Positions 24,579-34,703 are shown, numbered from the stretch's first letter. The stretch: 64,000 nucleotides of DNA from Clostridiales bacterium (GCA_015243575.1 CP042469.1:992001-1056000), one strand, 5' to 3'. Numbers and translations: made by a program. The notes: generated by a model not told the origin, from the letters alone.

Positions 24579-25373
24579 TTATAGCTTTACGAAGATTGGT
24601 TTTCGCTGCTCAAAGGTGGTCAAATATCGAAAACCCAAGGTTCGCATCAGCTCCTGGGCATAATCAATCTTGAAAGCGACATCTTTCGGTCTATGGGCAT
24701 CTGATCCGATGGTCATAATCTCACCGCCTAAATCCTTGTAGAGCTGCAGCATTTCCTGAGCGGGCGTCGTGCGGTCGCCTAGACCGTAGCGGAAGCTTGA
24801 AGTATTGATTTCAAGTCCCTTGCCGTCAGAGATGATTTGTTTCAGAATCTCGGCGACAATGTCCATATAAGAGGCTGGATCTGCGATTTTATCCGTATAT
24901 CGGTCGATAATATTCAGATGACCAAGCACGTTATAATCTTTATACTCCTTCAGGTTTTCATATACATAGGTGTAATATGCAGCATAGGACTCCTCTGGAG
25001 AACGTCCGCTAAAATAACTGTCGCCATATAATTCGTATCCTTCCGCACAGTGAAAGGAACCAATAATAAAGTCGTATGCAAAGGAGCTTGCGCATGTAAT
25101 GCAGCGTTTCATGGTTTCGCCGTGCTGTATTCCGATCTCTACTCCTTTTCTGATTACGATTTTGCCCTTGTTTGCTTCCTGTGCTTCCAATAAAGCCTTG
25201 TGGTAATTCTCAAAATCCAGAGCAAAGGGGTAGGCGGGATCCGGATAATCCGGATCAAAATGGTCAGTGATAGCGATCTCTTTCAAACCTGCGCTGCAAG
25301 CAGCAGCGATCATATCTTTCATCGGTGTGCTGCTGTCGTCGGAAAAAGAAGTGTGAATGTGATAATCGTACAT
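24579..25373 (-). CDS. hisK: PHP-domain histidinol-phosphatase (HisJ/HisK type)
   Basis: A 264-residue PHP protein with the metal motif YDYHIHTSFSDDS at the N terminus, ITDHFD, GVEIG, IGSFHC and a terminal GSDAHRP. This is the layout of PHP histidinol-phosphate phosphatases. There are no his genes around it, so another phosphoester is possible. GGAGAAAAAC precedes the ATG. It converges on the retron operon with about 100 bp between and no clear terminator. Confidence 0.82.
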   Translation of the reverse strand: MYDYHIHTSFSDDSSTPMKDMIAAACSAGLKEIAITDHFDPDYPDPAYPFALDFENYHKALLEAQEANKGKIVIRKGVEIGIQHGETMKRCITCASSFAYDFIIGSFHCAEGYELYGDSYFSGRSPEESYAAYYTYVYENLKEYKDYNVLGHLNIIDRYTDKIADPASYMDIVAEILKQIISDGKGLEINTSSFRYGLGDRTTPAQEMLQLYKDLGGEIMTIGSDAHRPKDVAFKIDYAQELMRTLGFRYLTTFEQRKPIFVKL

Positions 25374-25468
25374 TTTTTAAGTTTTTCTCCTTGTCAAATT
25401 CTGTTACGTCATGGTGAAAAAAGGAAGCTCGAAGCAGAAAAAAGTGGCCTGCGGAGCACTCCCTGTGG

Positions 25469-25474
25469 TATAAT
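25469..25474 (+). promoter_or_regulatory. -10 element of the ECF sigma factor gene
   Basis: TATAAT preceded by TGTGG lies about 50 bp before the sigma gene; the -35 region is weak. Confidence 0.35.
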
Positions 25475-25527
25475 CATTTCATCCAGTCATTATATCAAAA
25501 TAATTGTCTTTTGAAAAGGGTATGGGG

Positions 25528-26103
25528 ATGTCATCTGATCTAAATGAAAAGCAATTGATACAAAAGGCAAAAATGGGAGATGAGAAGAGTTTCGAGTCTC
25601 TTATTTTAGGTTGTCAATCAAAAGCTTACAATCTGGCGATCCGTTACCTTAAGAACGAAGAAGACGCTATGGATGCACTTCAGGAAAGCTTTATTAAAAT
25701 CTTTCGGCATCTGAATTCCTTCAAAGAAGACAGTAGATTTGATACTTGGGTTTATCGTATCGTCGTGAATACCTGCAACGATATACTAAGAAAAAATAGC
25801 AGCAGGAAAACCACAGACAGTATTTTCCGAACAGAAGATGACAAGGAAATGGTGGTGGAAATTCCCGATTCTTCCGGTGCTCCCGAAGAGGTTTATGACA
25901 AAAAGGAAAAGTCAGAATATATTATGTCCTGTATGGACAAGCTGAGCCAGGATCAAAGGGAAATAATAATTCTTAGAGATATTCAAGGCTTCTCATATGA
26001 TGAGATCAGTGAAATTCTGAAATGCTCCGTTGGAACGGTCAAATCCAGAATCAACCGTTCACGGCTCAAATTACGGGAAATTCTGATGGAACAAAATCTA
26101 TAA
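25528..26103 (+). CDS. RNA polymerase sigma factor, ECF subfamily
   Basis: A 191-residue ECF sigma factor: region 2 (YNLAIRYLKNEEDAMDALQE and FDTWVYRIVVN) and region 4 (LREREI-like QREIIILRDIQGFSYDEISE, GTVKSRINRSR). The ATG at 25528 gives an 8-bp spacing from AAAAGGG. An anti-sigma gene follows after 130 bp, forming the usual pair. Stimulus unknown. Confidence 0.93.
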   Translation: MSSDLNEKQLIQKAKMGDEKSFESLILGCQSKAYNLAIRYLKNEEDAMDALQESFIKIFRHLNSFKEDSRFDTWVYRIVVNTCNDILRKNSSRKTTDSIFRTEDDKEMVVEIPDSSGAPEEVYDKKEKSEYIMSCMDKLSQDQREIIILRDIQGFSYDEISEILKCSVGTVKSRINRSRLKLREILMEQNL

Positions 26104-26233
26104 AATTGCGTCTAATAAGTAGAAAATGTAAATCATAGATCATAAGAATCACTATTTTATAGATAAAACCGGAAATTTATGACGCAGCGAAAATAAATTT
26201 TTTTCTGCTTTGCGCATAAGGAGGGAGAGCGTA

Positions 26234-27352
26234 ATGGAATGTAATGAAATAAGAGAGTTGCTCTCACTTTATATTGATCAGATGCTTGATGCTGACGAAC
26301 AGAAAGAGGTTGAGAAACATCTATCTGTTTGCGAAGCATGCAATCAAGAATATCAAGATCTGAATGAAGTTCATCTCCTTCTCAGTGGGATGGATCCGGT
26401 TCCTGTTCCTGAAGCCTTTGAATTCCGATTGAAGCAGGCGCTTCAAGAAGAAAAAAAGCGCTCCAGCGGCTATGGTGCATCGATCAAATCCTTGTTTGGA
26501 AGCAAACGGTATCGTATGCTGGCATCAGCGGCTGCTGTATTTGCGGTAGGCGTATTGACGCTTGGTGTGTATCAGGATGTCCTTGGTGATTTTGCAGATA
26601 AGCTAGGCTTTATTGGCCGGGACGGGATTGAACAGGCAGCACCGAAAGACGCAGAAGTCGATCTTTACGGCACTGCCAAAGACGAAGCAGGTTCCACTGA
26701 CAGCATGAAAAAGCAACTTGATCCTCTAGAAGATCAACAGGTGCAAGACCAGACGCAGTTGAATAAAAACTCTGAAGAACAGGAAGTAAAACTGTATCAA
26801 GCAAAGATCGCTTCCGACGGAGCAGCTTCCTCGGCGCAGAAAGATGTTCCATTGAAGAAAGAAGCCGTTGGGTTCACAGCACCCGAAGCCGCTTCTGATA
26901 ACGGAGCTGCAGCTGACGAATCGTCTTCTTACACCGCCGAAAACAGTGATGCCAATGGGGCAGCCGGTTCGGCTCCTGCTGGTGGTGCTGATACGGCTGG
27001 GCTGGGAAATACAAAAGAACAAGAGCTATCCTTTGGCTCTCTGGCGCAGGATGAAGTACGTGCCAAGAACAAAGCGGATCAGTCCGGAAACTCCTGCAGC
27101 AGGTCGCTGACCTCTTCCGGAGTAGAAAGAAATACCGCAGCGGTGCATTTTTATATGGGCTTGATTGAAGAGCGGCTGGAGGGTTTTGATTATCAGGTAT
27201 TGGAGTCCGGTTACGCCCCGACAGGTAAGTGGAATTTCAGGATATTTATATTCCGGGGAAAAGACGGCAATACTTATAACGAAGAAATACGAGTCATAGG
27301 AAAGGATGGAAAAATTAAGATAATCTGTTCCAATGAAATTACGGGGTTGTAA
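26234..27352 (+). CDS. Anti-sigma factor with zinc-finger domain and Ala/Ser-rich extracellular region
   Basis: A 372-residue protein. The N-terminal ZAS-type domain has Cys3 and His29-x3-Cys33-x2-Cys36. One membrane helix follows (about 96-113, MLASAAAVFAVGVLTLGVY). After that comes a long low-complexity stretch rich in Ala, Ser, Asp and Gln, and a small folded C-terminal domain (about 295-372). The N-terminal domain should hold the upstream sigma factor at the membrane; the outer part may sense a signal. AGGAGGGAGAG precedes the ATG. It ends 2 bp before polA. Confidence 0.85.
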   Translation: MECNEIRELLSLYIDQMLDADEQKEVEKHLSVCEACNQEYQDLNEVHLLLSGMDPVPVPEAFEFRLKQALQEEKKRSSGYGASIKSLFGSKRYRMLASAAAVFAVGVLTLGVYQDVLGDFADKLGFIGRDGIEQAAPKDAEVDLYGTAKDEAGSTDSMKKQLDPLEDQQVQDQTQLNKNSEEQEVKLYQAKIASDGAASSAQKDVPLKKEAVGFTAPEAASDNGAAADESSSYTAENSDANGAAGSAPAGGADTAGLGNTKEQELSFGSLAQDEVRAKNKADQSGNSCSRSLTSSGVERNTAAVHFYMGLIEERLEGFDYQVLESGYAPTGKWNFRIFIFRGKDGNTYNEEIRVIGKDGKIKIICSNEITGL

Positions 27353-27354
27353 AA

Positions 27355-30237
27355 ATGAAAATAATAATTATTGACGGAAACAGTTTGATCAACAGGGCTT
27401 ACTATGCCCTTCAAAGACCTATGATCACAAAGAGCGGACTGTACACTCATGGAGTGTACGGTTTTCTTAATATGCTGAATAAAATTAAAATGGACTATTG
27501 TCCTGACTATATTGCGGTTGCGTTTGACAGAAAAGCGCCGACCTTCAGACATCTGGAATACACAGAGTACAAGGCGGGAAGAAAAAAAATGCCTCCGGAG
27601 CTGGCGATGCAGATGCCGCTTCTAAAGGAAGTTTTGGATGCCATGAAAGTTAAGATGCTTGAAATCGATGGATTTGAAGCGGATGACATCATCGGCACCG
27701 TCGTGAAAAAAGCGGAAGCCGAAGGTCTTGATCCATTGATCATAACTGGGGATAAAGACGAGCTGCAGCTTGCTACAGAAAAAACAAAGGTAATCATTAC
27801 GAGAAAAGGTATTTCTGAATTTGATCTTTATGACGAAGCTGCTATGATTGAGAAATACGGCTTTACACCGGAGCAGTTTATTGACTACAAAGGGCTCATG
27901 GGTGACCAGTCCGACAATATCCCAGGCATTCCGGGGGTAGGGGAAAAAACCGCAATGAAGCTGATACAGGAATACGGCAGCATTGCAAACATTATCGAAA
28001 ATGTTGATCAGATCACCAGCAAGTCGTTGAAGGAAAAGATCCAGGAGCACGCCCAGCTTGCCATTATGAGCAGAAGACTTGCGACGATCAACACAGAGGT
28101 TCCAATTGATATTAATTTTGAAGAATTTAAGGTGGAGGAGCCGGATTATGACACCCTCATCGATTTATACATCAAGCTGGAGTTTAACAGCTTTTTAAAG
28201 AAAATGCCACCGCGGGGAAGCAGTGCAAAACCGGTTTTCTCAGATGGCGGAGCCTATGCCTCTGATGCAGTCGGCTCAGCCAATGCTGCAGCTGGAATGG
28301 CTGATGGGCCCGATGCAGCAAATATGACTGCTGCAAATGCAGAACCAGGCGATACGCCAGCTGTGCCGCTATTGAGAGATTTCTCTATCGTGTCCAGCGA
28401 GAGTAGTCCTTTGGCAAAGCATTATAAAACCAGAGACAGGAGCCATCTGGAAGCTTGCCTTTTGGCAGATAACAGCGGACTTGAGTTGCTGCGAAGCGAG
28501 CTTTTGGAAGACCCTGCTGCCGTAATAAAGGTGTTTAATGATCGAAATCACAAGGCAATTCCACAGGTTTACGGAATGAGTATTCTGTCAACAAAGCGAT
28601 ATTATTTTATTTCCGGTGATCAAACAGAATTGCTGAAAGAAGCCGCAACTCTGTTGATCAAAACCGACGTCAGGCTAACAGGACACAATTTAAAAGAGGA
28701 TTATTATGCCTTACTGGCCAATGAACTTTTGCCTGCGGATGCTCACAGCGAATCGGGACAACTTTTTCAAACGGCGTTTGACACAATGATTGCTCAATAT
28801 CTTCTGGATCCAGCCAGAAGTGACTACGGACTCAAATCATCGATGCTCGAATATTTTCATGAAGAGTTGGAAGATGAAGCTGCGTTATTCAAAGAGTATG
28901 GGCAGATAGGTTTTCTTGGTCGTTCAGAAGAAAAATACATGGAGTTTGGACAGAAATGGTGTCTTGCCATTGATGGATTAACTGCAGTGTTAAGAAATAA
29001 ATTAATACAAGAGGAGCTGGATCATGTGTTCTGTGAGGTTGAACTTCCTTTGATAGAAGTTCTGGCATCCATGGAACACTGCGGCTTTGCGGTGGATGCG
29101 CAGGAACTGATCAATACCGGGATCATGCTCGGGGAGAAAATCAATGAGTTGACGAGCAGAATCTATGAGCTTGCAGGGGAGGAATTCAACATCAATTCTC
29201 CTATGCAGATGGGTGTGATTCTATTTGAAAAACTGAATCTGCCTTTCGGAAAAAAGACAAAGCGAGGCTATGCGACAGGCATTGAAATTCTGGAGAAACT
29301 CAAGGATGATTATGAAATTGTTGCATTGATTCTGGAATACAGGATGCACAGCAAGCTGAAGAGTACGTATATTGAAGGACTGCTTCCGCTGATCCACCAG
29401 GATCATAAGATCCATGCTCATTTTCAGCAGACCGTTGCTGCAACTGGAAGGATTAGCTGTACAGAGCCAAATCTGCAGAACATTCCCATCCGTCATGAGC
29501 TTGGCAGAAAGCTGAGAAAGGCGTTTGTACCTGAGAATGATGATTTCGTACTCGTTGGTGCGGATTATTCTCAGATTGAACTGCGAATCCTTGCCCATCT
29601 GTCTCAGGATCCTGAGCTGATTGACGCATTTAATCACGGAGATGATATTCATAAGATCACTGCGTCCAAGGTATTTAATGTGCCTGAGGATGATGTTACG
29701 CCGCTGCAGCGAAGCAATGCCAAAGCAGTAAATTTTGGCGTTATCTATGGAATGAGCGGATTTGGACTCTCAACAGAACTGAACATAACCCGAAAGGAAG
29801 CAGAACGGTACATCGGAGAATATTTCAAGAAATATACCAAGGTCAAAGAGTTTATGGATGGTCTGATTGAAAGCTGTAAACAGAATGGCTATGTTACGAC
29901 CATTATGAAACGAAAAAGAATGGTACATGAAATAAATGCAAGCAATTTCATGGTTCGTCAGGCAGGAGAACGACTTGCGATGAACAGTCCAATACAGGGA
30001 AGTGCGGCAGATATTATCAAACTGGCAATGATTAAGGTCTATCAGGAACTGGCGAAAGAAAAGACAAGGTCAAGGCTGATACTTCAGGTACACGATGAAT
30101 TGATCATTCAGACTCATAAATCTGAGCTGGAGAAGATCAAAAAGCTTCTGGAGGAAAACATGGAGCATGCAGTAGCATTAAGTGTGACGCTGTCTTCAGA
30201 GGTATCTACGGGCGAGAACTGGTACGATCTCAAATAG
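27355..30237 (+). CDS. polA: DNA polymerase I
   Basis: A 960-residue Pol I. The 5'-3' exonuclease domain is at 1-290 (IIDGNSLINRAYYAL, GDQSDNIPGIPGVGEKTA). Then comes an Ala-rich linker (about 293-340), a 3'-5' exonuclease-like domain in which I do not see the usual DxE and other acidic motifs, and the polymerase domain (VGADYSQIELRILAHLS, KAVNFGVIYGMS, LILQVHDELI). It is about 80 residues longer than usual, mostly because of the linker. The inactive proofreading domain is common in Firmicutes. The start is 2 bp after the anti-sigma stop, with a weak ribosome site. Confidence 0.97.
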   Translation: MKIIIIDGNSLINRAYYALQRPMITKSGLYTHGVYGFLNMLNKIKMDYCPDYIAVAFDRKAPTFRHLEYTEYKAGRKKMPPELAMQMPLLKEVLDAMKVKMLEIDGFEADDIIGTVVKKAEAEGLDPLIITGDKDELQLATEKTKVIITRKGISEFDLYDEAAMIEKYGFTPEQFIDYKGLMGDQSDNIPGIPGVGEKTAMKLIQEYGSIANIIENVDQITSKSLKEKIQEHAQLAIMSRRLATINTEVPIDINFEEFKVEEPDYDTLIDLYIKLEFNSFLKKMPPRGSSAKPVFSDGGAYASDAVGSANAAAGMADGPDAANMTAANAEPGDTPAVPLLRDFSIVSSESSPLAKHYKTRDRSHLEACLLADNSGLELLRSELLEDPAAVIKVFNDRNHKAIPQVYGMSILSTKRYYFISGDQTELLKEAATLLIKTDVRLTGHNLKEDYYALLANELLPADAHSESGQLFQTAFDTMIAQYLLDPARSDYGLKSSMLEYFHEELEDEAALFKEYGQIGFLGRSEEKYMEFGQKWCLAIDGLTAVLRNKLIQEELDHVFCEVELPLIEVLASMEHCGFAVDAQELINTGIMLGEKINELTSRIYELAGEEFNINSPMQMGVILFEKLNLPFGKKTKRGYATGIEILEKLKDDYEIVALILEYRMHSKLKSTYIEGLLPLIHQDHKIHAHFQQTVAATGRISCTEPNLQNIPIRHELGRKLRKAFVPENDDFVLVGADYSQIELRILAHLSQDPELIDAFNHGDDIHKITASKVFNVPEDDVTPLQRSNAKAVNFGVIYGMSGFGLSTELNITRKEAERYIGEYFKKYTKVKEFMDGLIESCKQNGYVTTIMKRKRMVHEINASNFMVRQAGERLAMNSPIQGSAADIIKLAMIKVYQELAKEKTRSRLILQVHDELIIQTHKSELEKIKKLLEENMEHAVALSVTLSSEVSTGENWYDLK

Positions 30238-30280
30238 CACAGTCTCGTCGGCAGAGAAGGGTTATTGGAGGAATTAAAGC

Positions 30281-30913
30281 ATGAGAATTATAGGACTTAC
30301 CGGGGGCATCGGAGCCGGAAAATCAACGGTAACCGATTATCTGATTGCAAAAGGGTTTCATGTACTGGATGCTGATAAGATTTCCAGGGAAATTGTCCTC
30401 CCTGGATCTGATACCTTGATTCAGCTTGTGGAGCTCTTTGGAGAGGACATTCTTGAGGAAGATGGCGGACTGAACAGAAAGAAGCTCGGCAGCATCGTCT
30501 TCTCCGATCCCGAAAAGAAAAAGCAGCTGGACCTATTGATGCACACAAGAATTCTTGAAATCATCCATGAACGAATCTTTCAGATCAGGGAAGAAAGCCT
30601 CCATAATGCAGAAACCGTCATTAATCCCAAACTTGCAGCCACAAATAAGGTAATCTTCATCGATGCACCGCTTCTATTTGAGACGGGTCTTGAGAAAAGT
30701 GTTGAGGAAATCTGGGTCATTGACGCGGAGGATGAGATTCGCATAAGGCGGGTCATGGAGCGAGATGCTCTGGAACGCAGTGAAATTATCCGAATCATGA
30801 GCTTTCAGATGGATCGAAATGAAAAAAATCGCAGAGCGGATGTGCTGCTGGATAACTCGGGCGAAAAAGAAGCCCTATACCGTCAGCTGGATCTGCTGCT
30901 TCAAAATTTATAA
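30281..30913 (+). CDS. coaE: Dephospho-CoA kinase
   Basis: A 210-residue kinase with the P-loop GLTGGIGAGKST, followed by LDADKISREIV and FIDAPLLFETGLE. It adds the 3'-phosphate to dephospho-CoA, the last step of CoA synthesis. polA-coaE adjacency is common in Firmicutes. GGAGG lies before the ATG. Confidence 0.95.
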   Translation: MRIIGLTGGIGAGKSTVTDYLIAKGFHVLDADKISREIVLPGSDTLIQLVELFGEDILEEDGGLNRKKLGSIVFSDPEKKKQLDLLMHTRILEIIHERIFQIREESLHNAETVINPKLAATNKVIFIDAPLLFETGLEKSVEEIWVIDAEDEIRIRRVMERDALERSEIIRIMSFQMDRNEKNRRADVLLDNSGEKEALYRQLDLLLQNL

Positions 30914-30930
30914 TTTGTCGGAGAACTGAG

Positions 30931-32595
30931 ATGACAAAAAAATTAATTGCACTGACTGCAATTGTATCCCTTTTGCTTTCAAGCCTTGTTGGCTGCGGTG
31001 AGACGCCAAACTTTCTCGGCGGGCCTGCCAATGAAGAAAAGCAAATGATCAGATCCAATGAGGTATTCATCCCCATTGAAAAGGTAAGGACGTTAAACCC
31101 CATCATTTCCAAGGATGAAGATGCCTATTACGTAAACAAACTGATCTATGAAGGCCTGTTTGAATATGATAAAAATCTGACGCTGAAACCCCTGCTCGCA
31201 GACAGTTATTCTTATTCTGCGGGTGAAAACGCCGTTACCATTCAAGTAAAGAAGGGGATTTCCTGGCAAGACGGTCAGGAATTAAATGCAGACGATGTGA
31301 AATTTACCATTGATGCACTGCTCAGTGCATCCTATTCGGGCAGCACGCTTTATGCTTCCAGTGTTAACAACATTAAATCCACGAAGCTGGATGGAAAAGA
31401 TCCCTATAGCATAACGGTCTATTTTAACAATGCGACAAATGTTTCTATGAACAATTTTACCTTCCCCATCGTTCCCAAACACCAGTTTAAGAGCGTGGAA
31501 GATGCCAAAAAGTTGACTTCAAACTTTATTCCGGTTGGAACCGGGCCCTATCGGGTGACAGAATATAATGAGTTATCCCATATTGCTCTTGAAGGATACG
31601 AGGGTTATCACGGGGGAACTGTTCCGTCCAATCTTTTGAATTTACAGATCATACCGGACAAACGGGATGTCATCAATCTGATGGACGTGAATAATGTATC
31701 CTTGACGTATTCCAAGGATCTTGACCGGGATACTGTTTATACAAATAAGAATGTGAACGTGATCAACTTCCCTTCCAATGAGGTAGAACTCATTGGCTTC
31801 AATTTCAGACATCCGATCATGAAGAATACCAAACTGCGCAAGGCAATTGCCAGTGCTATCAATACGAAGGACATCATCGAAGGTGCGTATTATAAAAACG
31901 GAATTGAGAATAACACCATTTATTATCCCAACTATCTGGGGGTGTCCGGCGAAAAAACAACCAATCTTTATGATATCACTCAAGCCAAAAAGCTTCTGAC
32001 GGAAGCAGGCTTTGTCGATCGCAATGCTGACGGATTGGTGGAAGGGCCTGATAACGAGTCCATCACGATCAATATTCTTGTGAATTCGGAAGATCAGTCT
32101 CGTTCTGCAGCAGCTCAGATGATTCGTGACAACCTTGCTCAGCTGCCGATTCGTGTTAATCTAGTCAGCAAGGAATGGGACGCATATGCAGCTGATTTGG
32201 CCAGCGGAAACTATGATCTTTACGTAGGAGGTTATCAGATCAGAGATAATTATGATCTGCGCTTCCTGCTTCATACCAATTATGGAAACCCCATTGGGTA
32301 TTCCAATCTCGCTTTGGATACGCTTCTTGACCGAATGGAGTCGGGAATCTCGCAGAAAGACAGGCTTGCTACTTATACCCAGATCAACGATATTATGGTC
32401 AATGATCTCCCTTATTTTTGCTTGCTCTACAAAACCTACGGTATGATTACCTCACCGGCTCTGAAGGGGGATATCGAACCACTGTTCTTTGATTTGTACC
32501 GCGGCTGCGGAGAGTGGTATTCACTTTTTGAAGCACCAGAAGCGCCGGAGGAGAATAACTCGGAAACGGCGTTCAATATCCTTGAGGAACAATGA
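30931..32595 (+). CDS. Peptide-type ABC transporter substrate-binding lipoprotein (SBP family 5)
   Basis: A 554-residue lipoprotein: signal ending SSLVG-Cys22, then the SBP_bac_5 pattern (RTLNPIISKDEDAYYVNKLIYEGLF, SWQDGQELNADDVKFTIDAL, FIPVGTGPYRV). These proteins bind oligopeptides or nickel/opine-type ligands. No permease or ATPase genes lie nearby, so it is an orphan. It begins 18 bp after coaE and probably shares its transcript. Confidence 0.9.
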   Translation: MTKKLIALTAIVSLLLSSLVGCGETPNFLGGPANEEKQMIRSNEVFIPIEKVRTLNPIISKDEDAYYVNKLIYEGLFEYDKNLTLKPLLADSYSYSAGENAVTIQVKKGISWQDGQELNADDVKFTIDALLSASYSGSTLYASSVNNIKSTKLDGKDPYSITVYFNNATNVSMNNFTFPIVPKHQFKSVEDAKKLTSNFIPVGTGPYRVTEYNELSHIALEGYEGYHGGTVPSNLLNLQIIPDKRDVINLMDVNNVSLTYSKDLDRDTVYTNKNVNVINFPSNEVELIGFNFRHPIMKNTKLRKAIASAINTKDIIEGAYYKNGIENNTIYYPNYLGVSGEKTTNLYDITQAKKLLTEAGFVDRNADGLVEGPDNESITINILVNSEDQSRSAAAQMIRDNLAQLPIRVNLVSKEWDAYAADLASGNYDLYVGGYQIRDNYDLRFLLHTNYGNPIGYSNLALDTLLDRMESGISQKDRLATYTQINDIMVNDLPYFCLLYKTYGMITSPALKGDIEPLFFDLYRGCGEWYSLFEAPEAPEENNSETAFNILEEQ

Positions 32596-32613
32596 GAGCG
32601 CTTCGGCGCTCTC
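32594..32613 (+). terminator. Hairpin with UUCG loop at the end of the polA-coaE transcript
   Basis: GAGAGCGC-TTCG-GCGCTCTC overlaps the stop codon of the binding-protein gene. The stem is perfect. The following bases are only modestly T-rich. Confidence 0.6.
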
Positions 32614-32818
32614 GCTTAATATTTAGATTGGAAAGATAGGCATTCAAGAAAAATGAAACATTAAAATTTAATTCGAATAAATTGTAATTTATGGGTGCAA
32701 TCGTACAAGGGGTGTGGTATAATAACACTTGTCCCTAAAAAGGGATCAGAGAAAAAGGTACACTTCAACATCATGAATTCAGGATAGAAAATAAATCATG
32801 AATTGGATAAAAAAAGGT

Positions 32819-32847
32819 TTGACAAGAATGCCAAAACATAGTAAGAT
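32819..32847 (+). promoter_or_regulatory. Promoter of tRNA-Leu
   Basis: TTGACA (32819-32824) and TAAGAT (32842-32847) are 17 bp apart and end 53 bp before the tRNA. Confidence 0.65.
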
Positions 32848-32899
32848 TATTCTTGGTCAGTCTTACAAAACAAGCCTCAGAGACTGAAAAACTGAATAT

Positions 32900-32982
32900 G
32901 CGGTCGTGGCGGAATAGGCAGACGCGCACGGTTGAGGGCCGTGTTCGAAAGAGTATGGGTTCAAGTCCCTTCGACCGCACCA
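32900..32982 (+). tRNA. tRNA-Leu (anticodon GAG)
   Basis: Acceptor GCGGTCG (32900-32906) pairs with CGACCGC (32972-32978). CCA is encoded (32980-32982). The anticodon stem CACGG/CCGTG carries the loop TTGAGGG with GAG at 32934-32936. A long variable arm and GGTTCAAGTCC T-arm make it a class II tRNA, matching Leu. Confidence 0.96.
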
Positions 32983-33005
32983 CAAACTGTCTGAAAAGGC
33001 AAAAT

Positions 33006-33045
33006 AAAAACGCTGAAATGTTGAAATTTCAGCGTTTTTGTTTTG
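33006..33045 (+). terminator. Intrinsic terminator after tRNA-Leu
   Basis: AAAAACGCTGAAAT pairs with ATTTCAGCGTTTTT and is followed by further T residues. Confidence 0.8.
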
Positions 33046-33077
33046 TTTTCGAAACGAAATAAAAAAAAGAAGGCTTA

Positions 33078-34128
33078 TTAAGCCTTGATTCCCTCCAAAA
33101 TTGCCCTGGTACCGATCAGATTGACCGCTCTTCTCAAATTATACGCGAGAAAACTAAGCCCCAGCTCCGCTGTGGTCTTTTCAATTCCCTTGCACAGCAC
33201 GTAGTGTGCGCCGTGATACCATTTGACGGTTCCGAAAGGATGCTCTGAAATACAAAGCCTTTCCTTCTGTTTTGGAATGTCATCCCTGATCCGGATAAGA
33301 ACTGTCTTTTTCGTTCGATTTTTTACGAAAAAAGAATTGTGTGGGATAAAATCGGGAGGAGGAACATTGACAGGGGGATACTCCCCGTACATCTTTACCG
33401 CGACGTATACTGCTTTGGGACCGAAATATACGGTCTTATGAGACTTTGACGGAGTGCAGCGGTTTGCGCATTGCCTGCAGGAGGATCTTGATGCGTAAAC
33501 CATTCCTTCGCCTTTGGTTTTTACTCTTCTGAGAGTGAATCCCATAGGGCAGATGGCAGTTTTCTGATCCAGAGATCTCTGGAAGCAGCCCAGATATCCT
33601 TCCGAGCGGACTTCAATGGAGATATTGGTATTTTCGTAGCAGGAGGGAAGGACACCTGCATGAAGACAGGCACTGATATGGATAGGAACGGTGGAGATTC
33701 TGATTTTTTCTGTAATCTCTTTCTTTTCATAGTCCAGAGTAAGGATCCGTTCCTCCTTGTCATCCTTAAAGCCTACATAGGGAACAATTCCGTTTAGGAT
33801 ACAGGTTTCAATTTCCTCCTTGCTGTCATAACCCTTATCGGCAATAACGCTTACGCAAGGGATATCCATCGTACGTGTCAGCTGCTTTGAGAACTTGTGA
33901 AGGAGGCCTTGATCATTTAGGTGATTGGTAACGAGGTAGTCGCCAAGTATGGCTCGTCTGAGTAAGCTCAGAAAGATACCCCTCATAAAGTTGTTGCCTT
34001 TCTAGAAGCTGTTGAACTTTATCAGAGAGGCACGTGTGCTCCTCAATGTCATTATCTTGGTCATCTCCCCCAGCATCATCGTCCAGATCTTCCTGATCGA
34101 GCCGGCTCATATACTCGGACTCATACAT
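33078..34128 (-). pseudogene. Decayed IS1182-family transposase
   Basis: The main frame (33078-33986) holds the C-terminal half of an IS1182/IS5-like DDE transposase, with VTNHLNDQGLLHKFSKQL, VIADKGYDSKEE, the Cys-rich insert (CRQCANRC) and AELGLSFLAYNLRRAVNL. A second frame (33913-34128) carries the preceding KVQQLLERQQLYEGYLSEL segment. Between them the stretch that normally holds the first catalytic aspartate region (SLTDPD..GYNVQ) is missing, and the first part of the protein is also absent. So the gene has both a deletion and a frame change. No terminal repeats are visible. It lies next to a tRNA gene. Confidence 0.85.
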
Positions 34129-34192
34129 GACTTATTACTTTACTGATGATATAATAATGCAAAGATTATTTATATAATAGACAAGAGGATTT

Positions 34193-34633
34193 ATGAAAAT
34201 AATAAAAGTTGAAGACAGAAATTCGATACTGATTGAACAACTTGTAACGGTATGGAAAAATTCTGTAAAGGAAACCCACTTATTCTTATCGGATACAGAA
34301 ATAGATAATATCCAGCAGTATGTACCGCAGGCTTTAGCTGGAATTTCCCATTTGATAGTTGCAAAGAATGGAAGTGGTATTCCTATTGCCTTTATGGGGA
34401 TAGAAGGTCGAAAGCTTGAAATGCTATTTGTTTCTCCCGAAGAGCGTGGGCATGGTGTTGGAAAGAATTTGCTTGTGTATGGTATTCAGGAATACGCAGT
34501 AAGTGATTTGGGAGTAAACGAGCAAAATCCTAAGGCAAAAGGATTTTACGAACACATGGGTTTCAAGGTTTACAAAAGAACCGAAACAGATGAACAAGGC
34601 ATGCCATACCCAATTTTATACATGAGGTTATGA
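34193..34633 (+). CDS. GNAT-family N-acetyltransferase
   Basis: A 146-residue GNAT protein: IAFMGIEGRKLEMLFVSPEE, then the acetyl-CoA loop RGHGVGKNLL, and NEQNPKAKGFYEHMGFKVY. It transfers an acetyl group to a small-molecule or protein amine; the substrate is not evident. AGAGGA precedes the ATG. Confidence 0.88.
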   Translation: MKIIKVEDRNSILIEQLVTVWKNSVKETHLFLSDTEIDNIQQYVPQALAGISHLIVAKNGSGIPIAFMGIEGRKLEMLFVSPEERGHGVGKNLLVYGIQEYAVSDLGVNEQNPKAKGFYEHMGFKVYKRTETDEQGMPYPILYMRL

Positions 34634-34703
34634 GCATAATTGACATGAGGTTAGTTCAAATCCCAATAAAAATCTAATGATATCTTTATACAGCGAGGCT
34701 CGC

